Shown here: positions 26,922 to 37,131 of the stretch, one piece after another
Layout of the letters: every line of letters begins with the position of its first letter
How positions within the stretch are numbered: position 1 is the stretch's first letter
Source of the DNA: Listeria innocua
GTDB lineage: Bacteria; Bacillota; Bacilli; Lactobacillales; Listeriaceae
DNA: 64,000 nucleotides
Reading direction: 5' to 3'
Assembly (NCBI RefSeq): GCF_028596125.1
Contig: NZ_CP117229.1
Span: 1,410,001-1,474,000, forward strand
Position numbers and translations under genes: made by a program
The notes under the pieces: generated by a model
Databases searched by the model: none
The model's input: the letters and a program-made list of their open reading frames with translations, nothing else
What the model was told of the DNA's origin: nothing

Positions 26922-27608
26922 ATGAAACTACTTATGATAGAAGATAATGTCAGCGTTTGTGAAATGATAGAAATGTTCTTTATGAAAGAAGAAATTGATG
27001 CTACGTTTGTGCATGATGGCAAACTTGGTTATGAAACATTTTTTAAGGATGATTTTGATATTGCAATTATTGATTTAATGCTGCCAAATATGGACGGAAT
27101 GACAATTTGCCGTAAAATCCGTGAAGTTAGTGATGTTCCGATTATTATTTTAACGGCAAAAGAGTCTGAATCTGATCAAGTGCTTGGTCTTGAAATGGGC
27201 GCTGATGATTATGTTACGAAACCATTTAGCCCACTTACATTAATGGCGCGTATCAAAGCTGTTACTCGTCGAAAAAACAATCATACGACGACTGAAAATG
27301 ATGAAGACATTCTAGAAACAACTTATTTTAAAATTAGTAAGCGCACCCGGGAAATTTTTTATCAAGGTGAGCTGCTTGATGCCTTGACTCCGAAAGAATT
27401 TGATTTGCTTTACTTTCTAATGCAACATCCGCGTCAAGTTTTTTCAAGAGAACAGTTACTCGAGCAAGTCTGGGGTTATCAATTTTACGGGGATGAGCGT
27501 ACAGTGGATGTTCATATCAAACGTTTACGCCAAAAAATCGCAACAGACACGAAGCCGTTTTTACACACTGTTTGGGGTGTAGGCTATAAATTTGATGAAA
27601 CGGAATGA
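26922..27608 (+). CDS. OmpR/PhoB-family response regulator
   Basis: Two-component response regulator of 228 residues. The receiver domain has the acidic pair IEDN (about 7-10), the phospho-acceptor Asp in IIDLMLPNMDG (Asp about 51), Thr in ILTAKE (about 79) and Lys in VTKPF (about 101). The C-terminal winged helix includes LTPKEFDLLYFLMQHPRQVFSREQLLEQVWG and the recognition helix RTVDVHIKRLRQKI. The downstream kinase start overlaps its stop, so they are co-translated. It is divergent from the ABC transporter operon, which is its most likely target. Confidence 0.94.
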   Translation: MKLLMIEDNVSVCEMIEMFFMKEEIDATFVHDGKLGYETFFKDDFDIAIIDLMLPNMDGMTICRKIREVSDVPIIILTAKESESDQVLGLEMGADDYVTKPFSPLTLMARIKAVTRRKNNHTTTENDEDILETTYFKISKRTREIFYQGELLDALTPKEFDLLYFLMQHPRQVFSREQLLEQVWGYQFYGDERTVDVHIKRLRQKIATDTKPFLHTVWGVGYKFDETE

Positions 27609-29044
27609 AGCGAATGAAATTTAAATATGCCTACCAACTTTTTTTCACACAATTTATCATTTTACTTATTGCTTGTATTATGATTGGCGTGCTTGTTTCT
27701 CACTCACTAAAAGACTATTTTTATCAAAGCCAAGTAGATGATTTAACTAGTTATGGTGAAACGATTTCGATGGACATTCGCCACTCGCCGCAAGATGCAA
27801 CCATTCAAGTTCTTAATACGTATCAGCGCATTTTAGATGTTAAAAAGATCCATTACACCATCAAAAATGCAGATGACGAAACGATTTACCCTACTCAGCT
27901 CAATCAACCATTACCAAAAGATTTTTCAATTTCAAAAGATGATAAGAAAAAATTAAAAAGTGGCGAAACAGTTAGTAAAAAAATCGACAATCGTTTTAAT
28001 CGTGAAATGACTATTGTTTATGTACCAATTATGGATGGCGATAAATTTGTTGGATCCATCGTCTTAAATTCTCCAATTAGCGGGACTGAACAAGTGATTG
28101 GAACAATTAATCGTTATATGTTCTATACTATTTTACTATCGATAACGATTGCGCTTATTTTGAGTGCTATTCTGTCCAAACTACAAGTCAATCGGATTAA
28201 TAAATTGCGTTCAGCAACAAAAGATGTGATCCAAGGCAATTATAAGGCGCGGCTAAAAGAGAATAATTTTGATGAAATTGGCGCACTTGCCATTGATTTC
28301 AACAAAATGACGGAAACGCTTGAAACATCTCAAGAAGAAATTGAACGACAAGAAAAACGTCGGCGCCAGTTTATCGCGGATGTTTCCCATGAAATGCGTA
28401 CCCCACTCACAACAATTAGTGGCTTAACAGAAGGTCTAGTAAACGATATTATTCCAAAAAGTGAAACAGATCGCTGTATTGCTTTAATAGACACAGAAGC
28501 AAAACGATTAACAAAATTGGTTAATGAAAATCTTGATTATGAAAAAATACGCAGCAATAAAATCAAACTACAAAAAACTCGCTTTAATGGTCGTGAATTT
28601 TTAGAGCTAATTAAAGAACAACTAGATTATGTAGCCACTGAAAAAGGCAATAAGATTACAGTCGATATTGATAAAGATATGTATATTTACGCTGATTATG
28701 ACCGTTTAACTCAAGTATTTATTAATATTGTTAAAAATGGTGTCCAGTTTACTGAAAATGGTCTGATTACCTTAACTGGGACTCAAGATTATAAGGAATC
28801 TGTATTAACTATTACGGATACTGGCATCGGCATGAACACAGAAGAACTAGAACAGATTTGGGAACGATTTTATAAAGCAGATATGTCCCGCACGAATACA
28901 GCTTTCGGGGAATCTGGAATTGGTCTTTCTATCGTGAAACAGTTAATTGAATACCATGATGGAACCATTAGCGTTACTAGCGAGCCAAATAAAGGCACGA
29001 CATTTACGATTCGTTTACCGTTTTTCCAAGATAATGAGCAATAA
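27605..29044 (+). CDS. Sensor histidine kinase partnered with the response regulator
   Basis: Membrane sensor kinase of 479 residues. It has two membrane helices (about 10-32 and 170-190) bracketing an extracellular sensor of about 135 residues, a HAMP domain (about 192-245), the H-box FIADVSHEMRTPLTTISG (phospho-His about 262), an N-box NIVKNGVQF, G1 DTGIGM (about 417) and G2 GESGIGLSIVKQ (about 444). The long extracellular domain differs from the short-loop BceS-type kinases that sense through their transporter, so it probably senses a ligand directly. It starts inside the regulator stop codon. Confidence 0.93.
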   Translation: MKRMKFKYAYQLFFTQFIILLIACIMIGVLVSHSLKDYFYQSQVDDLTSYGETISMDIRHSPQDATIQVLNTYQRILDVKKIHYTIKNADDETIYPTQLNQPLPKDFSISKDDKKKLKSGETVSKKIDNRFNREMTIVYVPIMDGDKFVGSIVLNSPISGTEQVIGTINRYMFYTILLSITIALILSAILSKLQVNRINKLRSATKDVIQGNYKARLKENNFDEIGALAIDFNKMTETLETSQEEIERQEKRRRQFIADVSHEMRTPLTTISGLTEGLVNDIIPKSETDRCIALIDTEAKRLTKLVNENLDYEKIRSNKIKLQKTRFNGREFLELIKEQLDYVATEKGNKITVDIDKDMYIYADYDRLTQVFINIVKNGVQFTENGLITLTGTQDYKESVLTITDTGIGMNTEELEQIWERFYKADMSRTNTAFGESGIGLSIVKQLIEYHDGTISVTSEPNKGTTFTIRLPFFQDNEQ

Positions 29045-29076
29045 AAAAACACCCACTTGCGAGTGGGTGTTTTTCA
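29045..29076. terminator. Bidirectional terminator between the kinase and recD2
   Basis: An inverted repeat AAAACACCCACT with a short GCG-type loop and T runs on both strands lies between two convergent genes; the recD2 stop sits at its edge. Confidence 0.88.
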
Positions 29077-31470
29077 TCCTGCCATAAATTGTTCTGGAGT
29101 AATTCCTTCCATCCCAATCATCGGATCAATCTCCGTAATGTTTTCGGCAGTTAATATTCGTTTATTTGTCATTTGTTCGAGCATCACATCTTCACTCATT
29201 AAACGTTCCGATAGCGTTGTATTCCGCTTATTTTCATCTACACGTTCTACACCCATTCGGAAAGCTTCTTCTTCTCCGCAAAGAATTAGGAATTGTTTAC
29301 TTCTTGTAACGCCAGTATATAACAAATCTCTACGTAACATCCGGTAATAACTACGCACAATTGGCATTATAACAATCGGAAATTCACTACCCTGCGCTTT
29401 ATGAATCGAACAACAATACGCATGGGTCAATTGATTAAATTCTTGTCGATAATAAGACACCTCTGTCTGGTCAAATTGAACGACAATTAAATCTTGTTTT
29501 TCCGTATTTTCTTTGGCATAAATAATGGATACGATTTCGCCAATGTCACCGTTAAAAACATTTTTTTCTGGTTGGTTGATTAGTTGCAACACTTTGTCGT
29601 GAACCCGGTATTTGATTTCGCCAAATTGTACTTCTTTTCGTCGACCAGTATCGTTTGGATTAAAGATTTCTTGTAGTTTTTTATTTAATATATCAATTCC
29701 AGCTGGACCGCGATACATTGGAGCCAACACTTGAATATCCTTTGCACGAAAACCTTTATTTTTAGCATTTTTCACGACTTGTTCCACAACGTCACCAATT
29801 TGATTTACAGTACAGTGGAAAAATGACCGATCGGCACTATTTTTCGCAAAATCAGCTGGCAGCATTCCTTCTTTGATATAATGAGCCATTTCAATGATGG
29901 AAGAACCATCTTTTTGCCGATAAATATCTGAAAGTGCAACCGTCGGAAATTGTTCTGATTGAAGAATATCTTTTAATACTTGACCAGGTCCAACAGATGG
30001 AAGCTGGTCTTGGTCGCCAACGAGCACTACTTGCATATGAGCAGGTAAAGCGCGGAATAATTGATTCGCAAGCCAAATATCCACCATTGACATTTCATCC
30101 ACAATTAACAAACGTCCATCAATTAATCGTTCTGCATCGTCATCCATCTGTTCTTGGCCATTCATTCCAAGTAACCGGTGAATCGTCATTGCTGGAAGGC
30201 CAGTGGATTCAGACATTCGTTTAGCCGCACGACCTGTTGGAGCTGCGAGTAACACTGGAAAAGTCGCACCATCTTTATAGGCATGTGGATCAAGACTAAC
30301 ACCATTTAACTCGGCATATAATTCTACAATTCCTTTAATAACAGTCGTTTTCCCTGTTCCTGGTCCTCCAGTAAGAACAAGCATCGGTGACATTAAAGCT
30401 TGTTCTAATGCCGCACGTTGAGATTCCCCGTAATGCACGCCAATGCGCTCTTCAAGTTCCCCAAGCGCTAATAAAAACTCCGATTGCGGAAATTGTTCTT
30501 GATACTCTGTTTGCTTTAACATTCGTTTTACATGGTAAGCAAAACCGCTTTCTGAATAATAAAGTGACGGCATATAGACGCGCGTGTTTTCGGTAATTAT
30601 TTTTTGTTCTTCTGCAAGTTTTTCTATTTGTTGCAGTAAAATTGCCTGATCAATCCTAATGCCTTCACTTTCTTCTAGCAGATAAGTTACTTCCCCGAGC
30701 AAAACCTCTTGTTCCATATAGACATGACCTTGCTGCATACAAACGGAATCTAGCATAAATAAAATTCCTGCTCTAAGTCGTTCTGGATGGTTTCCGCCAA
30801 GTCCAAGCTTACGTCCAAGCTCATCAGCACGCTGGAAACCAATTCCTTTAACATCTTCAATTAATTTATAAGGATTATTTTCTAGCACTTCGATCGCATT
30901 TTGTTTATATACCTGAAAAATTTTCATGGATAATTGCGGGCCAAAGCCATATTCATTTAAACCAACCATCACATGCTCTAAACCTTGATTTTCTCTAAGG
31001 GAAGCAAGCAAACTTTCCGCTGTTCCAGAAGGCAGTTTAGGAACAGTATTTAGTAAACTTGGGTCAGATAGTATTTTCGTAATCGCGTCATCACCAATTG
31101 TATCGACAATGTTTTCCGCTGTTACTTTACCAATCCCTTTGAAAAGTTCCCCTGAAAGATAGTTAATCAAGCCAGCGCGAGATTGAGGCATTTCTTTTCG
31201 AAACCGGTCCGCTTTAAATTGCTGACCAAATTTAGCATGTTCCTGCATTTTTCCGTAAAAAGTATACACTTCTTGTTCATGAAGTGCTGGGAAAAAACCA
31301 GTTACAATAATATCCTTTTCATCCCAAATCGCATTCGTCTCTTTTACTAGAATTCTTACCACAGAAAAGAGGTTTTCGGCATTATAAAAAATGGTAGACA
31401 ACATCGTCCCCTTCATGAAAAGTTCTTCTGGGGTATCATTAAATAAGGCGAGAGATTCTTGTTCAGCCAT
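29074..31470 (-). CDS. recD2: RecD2, 5'-3' DNA helicase (SF1B)
   Basis: Helicase of the RecD2 type found in bacteria without RecBCD, linked to mismatch repair and replication fork recovery. The 798-residue protein has an N-terminal RecD2 extension (about 1-330) with helix-hairpin-helix motifs (GELFKGIGKVTAENIVDTIGDDA), Walker A LTGGPGTGKTTVIKG (about 357-371), APTGRAAKRM (motif Ia), Walker B LLIVDEMSMVD (about 441), VGDQDQLPSVGPGQ (motif III) and a C-terminal THAYCCSIHKAQGSEFP (motif V). It follows the TPR gene by about 25 bases, as in Bacillus yrrB-yrrC. Confidence 0.95.
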   Translation of the reverse strand: MAEQESLALFNDTPEELFMKGTMLSTIFYNAENLFSVVRILVKETNAIWDEKDIIVTGFFPALHEQEVYTFYGKMQEHAKFGQQFKADRFRKEMPQSRAGLINYLSGELFKGIGKVTAENIVDTIGDDAITKILSDPSLLNTVPKLPSGTAESLLASLRENQGLEHVMVGLNEYGFGPQLSMKIFQVYKQNAIEVLENNPYKLIEDVKGIGFQRADELGRKLGLGGNHPERLRAGILFMLDSVCMQQGHVYMEQEVLLGEVTYLLEESEGIRIDQAILLQQIEKLAEEQKIITENTRVYMPSLYYSESGFAYHVKRMLKQTEYQEQFPQSEFLLALGELEERIGVHYGESQRAALEQALMSPMLVLTGGPGTGKTTVIKGIVELYAELNGVSLDPHAYKDGATFPVLLAAPTGRAAKRMSESTGLPAMTIHRLLGMNGQEQMDDDAERLIDGRLLIVDEMSMVDIWLANQLFRALPAHMQVVLVGDQDQLPSVGPGQVLKDILQSEQFPTVALSDIYRQKDGSSIIEMAHYIKEGMLPADFAKNSADRSFFHCTVNQIGDVVEQVVKNAKNKGFRAKDIQVLAPMYRGPAGIDILNKKLQEIFNPNDTGRRKEVQFGEIKYRVHDKVLQLINQPEKNVFNGDIGEIVSIIYAKENTEKQDLIVVQFDQTEVSYYRQEFNQLTHAYCCSIHKAQGSEFPIVIMPIVRSYYRMLRRDLLYTGVTRSKQFLILCGEEEAFRMGVERVDENKRNTTLSERLMSEDVMLEQMTNKRILTAENITEIDPMIGMEGITPEQFMAG

Positions 31471-31495
31471 CTTTAGCCGTCTCCTTTCTATATTT

Positions 31496-32164
31496 TTATT
31501 CCGCTTCGTTTTCTAAATCTTGAATAGCATTTAAAGCATTCTCAGCAAGTTCATGCGGTATTCCAGTTGCAAGCGCGCGTTCAAAGTAATTTTTTGCAAG
31601 TACAATGTCGCCTTGCCATGCCAGATAAGCAGCTCCGATATTATAAAGTGCATCTGGATCTTCTTGTTTAATAAGAAGTACTCTTTCAAGCATATTAATC
31701 GCATCTTCGTAAAATCCGCTGCGAGCAAGAACGATACCATATTGAAATAACGCTTCACTATCTTCTGGATTTAATTCGACACTTCTAAGTAAATAAGGCA
31801 TAGCTAGCGTTAACTCTTCCATTTGAACAAAACTCATTCCTAACATGAAAAATAAATCGCCATTTTCCATTCCTTGTTTTGTTGCATTTTGAAAGCTATC
31901 CGCAGCTTCTTGATAACGTTCTAATTCGTAATATAAATTACCTAAGCTATAATAAGCCGCCGGAACCGTGTCATCTAGTTCAAGCGCTCTTTTGAAAAAT
32001 AATTCTGCGCGTTCAAAATCATCCATTGATAGTAAAACATTACCAAAATTAATATAACCAACTGGATCACTAGGATGTTCTTCAATTACTTCCGTAAATA
32101 GTTTAACTGCTTCTTCTAAGTTTCCTTCTTGCATTTGTTTGATTCCTAATTGATTTTTATCCAT
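31496..32164 (-). CDS. Tetratricopeptide repeat protein
   Basis: A 222-residue all-helical protein with about six TPR units of 34 residues covering nearly its whole length, for example AVKLFTEVIEEHPSDPVGYINFGNVLLSMDDFERAELFFKRALELD (about 20-64) and YYSLGNLYYELERYQEAADSFQNA. TPRs mediate protein-protein contacts. The homologue in Bacillus is YrrB, encoded in the same mnmA-recD2 cluster. No enzymatic domain is present; the partner is unknown. Confidence 0.9.
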   Translation of the reverse strand: MDKNQLGIKQMQEGNLEEAVKLFTEVIEEHPSDPVGYINFGNVLLSMDDFERAELFFKRALELDDTVPAAYYSLGNLYYELERYQEAADSFQNATKQGMENGDLFFMLGMSFVQMEELTLAMPYLLRSVELNPEDSEALFQYGIVLARSGFYEDAINMLERVLLIKQEDPDALYNIGAAYLAWQGDIVLAKNYFERALATGIPHELAENALNAIQDLENEAE

Positions 32165-32177
32165 TTTAAATTCTCCT

Positions 32178-32918
32178 CTATCTTTCTTGGTTTTTTACAG
32201 ACGTATTTAACCATGCTATCAGAGCGTTTGAAACTTGATCAGTTTGTTCCGCCTCACTAATAGTAGCTTTCCCGTCGCCATGCTGGGCTCCGTATGACCC
32301 GAATTGCGCATGATTTCCACCCTCAATAGATACAAATGTAGTATCTTTAGGCAAGTATTTTTTATTTTTATCATAAGCATCTTTATTTAAAACATCATCT
32401 TTTGTCCCAGTTATGGAAAGCGCTGGGAAAGAGGCATTTTTCAGCGAACCTTTTTTATCAGGATAACTCGCTAAGAAAAATACGCCTTCGATTTCACTCT
32501 CGTTTTCATGTGCAAATCGGGAAGACATAACGCCTCCAAGCGAATGACCGCCAATCACAAACTTTTCATCAGGTGCTTCATCAATAATATCAGCCGCACG
32601 ATTTTTACCAAATACAGCTAAATTAAGAGGCATTTCAGCAATGTATGTTTTATAACCACTCGAAGCTAGTTTGTTCGCAAGTGGCGCATAGCTCAGTGCG
32701 TCCACAAAGGCTCCTGGATACAAAATAACACTAATTCCTGCATCCGACTTTCGCGGAGTAAAAACAAGTATATCATTTTCCTCAAGCACATCAACCGTTT
32801 TTGTTGAGTTTGCAGCTTCTTCAGCTACATTTGATGGCTCAGAATTAAAATAAAAATATCCCCAAATTAGAAGACAAAATAAAACTATTACACTCCCGAA
32901 AATCGCTAACTTTTTCAT
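32178..32918 (-). CDS. Membrane-anchored alpha/beta hydrolase
   Basis: Predicted serine hydrolase of 246 residues with an N-terminal membrane anchor (about 3-26, LAIFGSVIVLFCLLIWGYFYF) and an outward-facing catalytic domain. The nucleophile elbow is GGHSLGG (about 143-149), a likely acidic residue lies in SITGTKDDVLN (about 193-203) and the catalytic His is in EGGNHAQFG (about 220-228). No lipobox Cys is seen. It lies 14 bases upstream of the TPR gene. The substrate is not known; Bacilli do not normally have this gene at this position. Confidence 0.87.
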   Translation of the reverse strand: MKKLAIFGSVIVLFCLLIWGYFYFNSEPSNVAEEAANSTKTVDVLEENDILVFTPRKSDAGISVILYPGAFVDALSYAPLANKLASSGYKTYIAEMPLNLAVFGKNRAADIIDEAPDEKFVIGGHSLGGVMSSRFAHENESEIEGVFFLASYPDKKGSLKNASFPALSITGTKDDVLNKDAYDKNKKYLPKDTTFVSIEGGNHAQFGSYGAQHGDGKATISEAEQTDQVSNALIAWLNTSVKNQER

Positions 32919-32990
32919 AAAGGACCTCTTTTCCTTGTATCGTTTAATATTTTACCATAAAATCGCCTTAAAATAACTCATTTAAACAGG

Positions 32991-33030
32991 AAAAAACCGG
33001 AGTCTCGTAGAAAACAAGATTCTCCGGTTC
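32991..33030 (-). terminator. Terminator after mnmA
   Basis: An 8-bp GC-rich stem (AACCGGAG with CTCCGGTT), 19-base loop and six Ts on the minus strand follow the mnmA stop. Confidence 0.8.
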
Positions 33031-33035
33031 TAATT

Positions 33036-34169
<1,134 letters not shown>

Positions 34170-35318
34170 TTAATTTTTCATTAAACGCGCCACGACTTCA
34201 CTAACTTTCGTAGCCGCCGCTTCTATTTCTTCCAAATGGTTCCCCAGCCCAAAACTAATCCGAACTGTTTCTTGGATTGCCGGGTGATTTTCTCCAAAAA
34301 GAGCTACTAAAACATGAGAAGGATCAACAGTTCCCGCTGTACATGCTGAACCACTAGAAACAGCAATGCCTTCCATATCTAAATTCATTAGTAATTGCTC
34401 AATGGAGACTCCTGGGAAACGCACGCTAAAAACATGTGGTAATGTATTCGCTTCTAAACCGTTCACTTCAAAATCTAAGCCCGCTGCACGCCAAATTTCC
34501 GCCATGCGCTTTTTAAAGGAAACATACTCCTCATTTTTAAGTTCACGTTCATTTGTCATAATGGTAGAAGCTGCACTAAAACCACAGATTCCTGCTAAGT
34601 TTTCAGTCCCAGCGCGACGTTTTCGTTCTTGTTCCCCGCCGTGCATTTGATAAGCAAGACGTGTGCCATTTTTGACGTATAAAAAGCCTACGCCACGTGG
34701 TCCATTTATTTTATGAGAAGAAGTAGTTAATAAATCTACTCCAAGTTCTATTACATTTATATTTAATAGCCCGTAAGCTTGTACTGCATCTGTGTGGAAA
34801 ACGGCTTGATGGTCAAGAAGTACAGCGCCAATTTCTGCAATCGGCTGGATAGTACCAATTTCATTATTACCATACATAATAGAAACAAGAATTGTATCAG
34901 GGCGTAAAGCTTTTTGCACGCTCTCACTAGACACTATCCCATGCTCATCTACTGGTAAATAAGTGACTTCAAAACCTTGCGTTTCAAGATATTCACATGT
35001 TTTTAAAACAGCATGATGCTCAATCTGTGAGGTGATAATATGTTTTCCATTCTCTTTATGTGCTAAAGCTGTTCCAATAAGAGCCAAGTTATCTCCTTCT
35101 GTACCACCGCTAGTGAAAACAATTTCTTTTTCTTCAGCTTGAATACTTTGGGCAATAGTATGACGTGCTTCATCAAGCGCTTTTCTTGCCTCTCGCCCAG
35201 CATAATGGATACTGGATGGATTGCCGTACGTATTAGTAATTGCGCCAAGCATTGTTTGGATAACTTCTGGATGAATCGGACTTGTCGCAGCATGGTCTAA
35301 GTAAATTCTGTTTTCCAT
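34170..35318 (-). CDS. iscS: Cysteine desulfurase (IscS/NifS family)
   Basis: PLP enzyme that takes sulfur from cysteine for transfer to acceptors such as MnmA. The 382-residue protein starts MENRIYLDHAATSPIHPEV, and shows TSGGTEGDNLAL (about 69-80), the PLP Lys in TTSSHKINGPRGVGFLYV (Lys about 203) and the catalytic Cys in SSGSACTAG (about 323-331). Clustering with mnmA, cymR and rarA matches YrvO of Bacillus, which serves tRNA thiolation. It is more likely dedicated to tRNA sulfur transfer than to iron-sulfur clusters, as Firmicutes use SufS for the latter. Confidence 0.94.
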   Translation of the reverse strand: MENRIYLDHAATSPIHPEVIQTMLGAITNTYGNPSSIHYAGREARKALDEARHTIAQSIQAEEKEIVFTSGGTEGDNLALIGTALAHKENGKHIITSQIEHHAVLKTCEYLETQGFEVTYLPVDEHGIVSSESVQKALRPDTILVSIMYGNNEIGTIQPIAEIGAVLLDHQAVFHTDAVQAYGLLNINVIELGVDLLTTSSHKINGPRGVGFLYVKNGTRLAYQMHGGEQERKRRAGTENLAGICGFSAASTIMTNERELKNEEYVSFKKRMAEIWRAAGLDFEVNGLEANTLPHVFSVRFPGVSIEQLLMNLDMEGIAVSSGSACTAGTVDPSHVLVALFGENHPAIQETVRISFGLGNHLEEIEAAATKVSEVVARLMKN

Positions 35319-35426
35319 TTTTTATCGCGTCCTTTTTTGGTGACGAATTCCTGTTCGTCGTTAATCGTTTCTTATTGTAACAGCAATACTCCTGTAAAGT
35401 AAAGAGGAATAACTCCTATTTACACG

Positions 35427-35634
35427 CAAAAAAGAAACCCCAATCGTACCGTTTAGGATTCCCTTCCTTTGAACCCGCTCTCAATTAAAGCAGGTGGGTG
35501 CTCTGTCTAACGGTTTGCACTTCCTCGTGTGAAGGCATGTGCGCCGCGCCGGAACTCCAAGCTCCCTAGGTATAAAAAATTGTTCGGTTCAAAAATATCA
35601 GGAACTATATCGAATACATTAGGGTTTCTTTTCT
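35427..35634 (-). ncRNA. ssrS: 6S RNA
   Basis: About 200-nt RNA that binds the SigA form of RNA polymerase and mimics an open promoter. The minus-strand transcript begins near 35634 and its ends pair as a closing stem: AAGAAACCCTAATGTA near 35632-35617 with TACGATTGGGGTTTC near 35447-35432. The 5' side holds TCCTGATATTTTTGAACCG, a typical Firmicutes 6S segment, and a GC-rich interrupted helix (GGCGCGGCGCACATGCC region). A T run follows the closing stem. A strong promoter is 7 bases upstream. There is no good ORF across it. It explains the 380-base gap between rarA and iscS. Confidence 0.9.
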
Positions 35635-35640
35635 TAACTT

Positions 35641-35669
35641 AGAATACCATATGAAAGACGAAATTTCAA
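35641..35669 (-). promoter_or_regulatory. Promoter of 6S RNA
   Basis: On the minus strand -35 TTGAAA (35669-35664), a 17-base spacer and -10 TATTCT (35646-35641), placing the start 7 bases on at about 35634. Confidence 0.75.
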
Positions 35670-35698
35670 TGTTAGCGACTTTTCAGTTTGGTAATTTT

Positions 35699-36982
35699 TT
35701 ATTCTTTTTTCGCTTTATTTTCATTAATTTTTTGGTACACACCAGCGATTGTTTGTTCGAATTTTGAAGTGAATTTCGGGTCATAATATAATTTATTTTT
35801 GAGTCGATCAGGTAAATATTGTTGATCCACCCATGCATTATCGTAATTATGCGGATACTTGTAATCCATTGCTCGACCAAGTTTTTTGGCACCTGAATAA
35901 TGACCATCACGTAAATGATCGGGCACTTCGCCACTATTTCCCTGGCGAATATCAGCTAATGCCGCGTCAATTGCCATAATAGCAGAATTTGATTTCGGTG
36001 AAAGACAAAGTTCAATAACAGCATTTGCAAGTGGAATTCTCGCCTCAGGAAAACCTACTTTTTCTGCAGTTTGAATCGCAGCAAGTGTGTGTGCACCGGC
36101 TTGTGGATTTGCGAGACCAATATCCTCATAAGCCATAACAAGCATTCTCCTACTAATACTCACTAAATCCCCTGCTTCAATTAAACGCCCCATATAATGG
36201 AGTGCTGCATTAACGTCGCTACCACGAACTGATTTTTGAAAAGCACTTAAAACATCGTAATGAGCATCGCCGTCTTTATCATGTGCAAGACTTTTCTTTT
36301 GCAAACACTCTTCCGCCACATCAAGAGTAATATGAATAATCCCGTCCTCATTTGGTTCAGAAGAAATAACAGCAAGCTCCAGTGCATTAAGAGCACTACG
36401 TACATCACCATTACTCGCCGTGGCAAAATGTTTTTTCGCAAATTCATCTATTTCCACTTCATAATTGCCAAGTCCACGTTCTTTATCAAGAAGAGCTCGG
36501 TCCATTGTTATCATAATATCTTCTACCGTTAAAGGTTTTAATTCAAAAATTTGCGTTCTACTTCGAATCGCAGGATTGATCGCGATATAAGGGTTACTCG
36601 TCGTTGCACCAATTAAAATAATCGCACCACTTTCAAGTAAAGGAAGTAAAAAATCCTGCTTTGCTTTATCTAAACGATGTACTTCATCCAATAGAAGAAT
36701 AACTGTGCCACTCATTTTCGCCTCGGCTGCTACTACTTCCATATCTTTTTTGTTATTTGTTACTGCGTTTAATGTCCGGAAAGCATATTTAGTACTACCA
36801 GCAATCGCGCTAGCAATCGAAGTTTTTCCAATTCCAGGAGGCCCGTATAATATCATAGAAGATAATTGTTTCGCTTTGACCATCCGATAAATAATTTTAT
36901 CTTTACCGACTAAATGCGTTTGTCCTACAATTTCATCAAGTGCTTTTGGACGCATTCGGTAAGCTAAAGGTTGAATTGCCAT
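35699..36982 (-). CDS. rarA: Replication-associated recombination protein RarA (MgsA), AAA+ ATPase
   Basis: AAA+ ATPase related to clamp loaders and RuvB that acts at stalled forks. The 427-residue protein has Walker A LYGPPGIGKTSIA (about 47-59), Walker B LLLDEVHRLDKAKQDF (about 99-114), sensor 1 IGATTSNPYIAINPA and the MgsA C-terminal helical region (LVSISRRMLVMAYEDIGLANPQA; GGxxP-type end). I chose ATG 36982 (MAIQPLAYRMRPK), with AAGGAG 7 bases upstream. It is divergent from cymR. Confidence 0.96.
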   Translation of the reverse strand: MAIQPLAYRMRPKALDEIVGQTHLVGKDKIIYRMVKAKQLSSMILYGPPGIGKTSIASAIAGSTKYAFRTLNAVTNNKKDMEVVAAEAKMSGTVILLLDEVHRLDKAKQDFLLPLLESGAIILIGATTSNPYIAINPAIRSRTQIFELKPLTVEDIMITMDRALLDKERGLGNYEVEIDEFAKKHFATASNGDVRSALNALELAVISSEPNEDGIIHITLDVAEECLQKKSLAHDKDGDAHYDVLSAFQKSVRGSDVNAALHYMGRLIEAGDLVSISRRMLVMAYEDIGLANPQAGAHTLAAIQTAEKVGFPEARIPLANAVIELCLSPKSNSAIMAIDAALADIRQGNSGEVPDHLRDGHYSGAKKLGRAMDYKYPHNYDNAWVDQQYLPDRLKNKLYYDPKFTSKFEQTIAGVYQKINENKAKKE

Positions 36983-37056
36983 ATAACCGCTCCTTCTCAT
37001 TTGCTTGTTTTCTATTATACCATAAGAACACCTGTACGTTCACTTGCTTGTTTCCA

Positions 37057-37085
37057 TTGCCTTCTGACAGTAATTCCGATATAAT
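37057..37085 (+). promoter_or_regulatory. Promoter of cymR
   Basis: -35 TTGCCT (37057-37062), 17-base spacer, -10 TATAAT (37080-37085), about 47 bases before the cymR start. Confidence 0.7.
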
Positions 37086-37131
37086 AGATGCGATATGAGT
37101 GTTTTTTGAAATTACTGGAGGTTATATAAAA

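Noticed and set aside
35319-35430. CymR operator before iscS
   Set aside because: AGGAGT repeats and a GGA-N5-TCC palindrome are present, but I could not match them to the known CymR site.
35430-35640. GC-rich inverted repeats as a mobile element or transposon end
   Set aside because: The pairing, promoter and conserved segments fit 6S RNA; there is no transposase and no target-site duplication.
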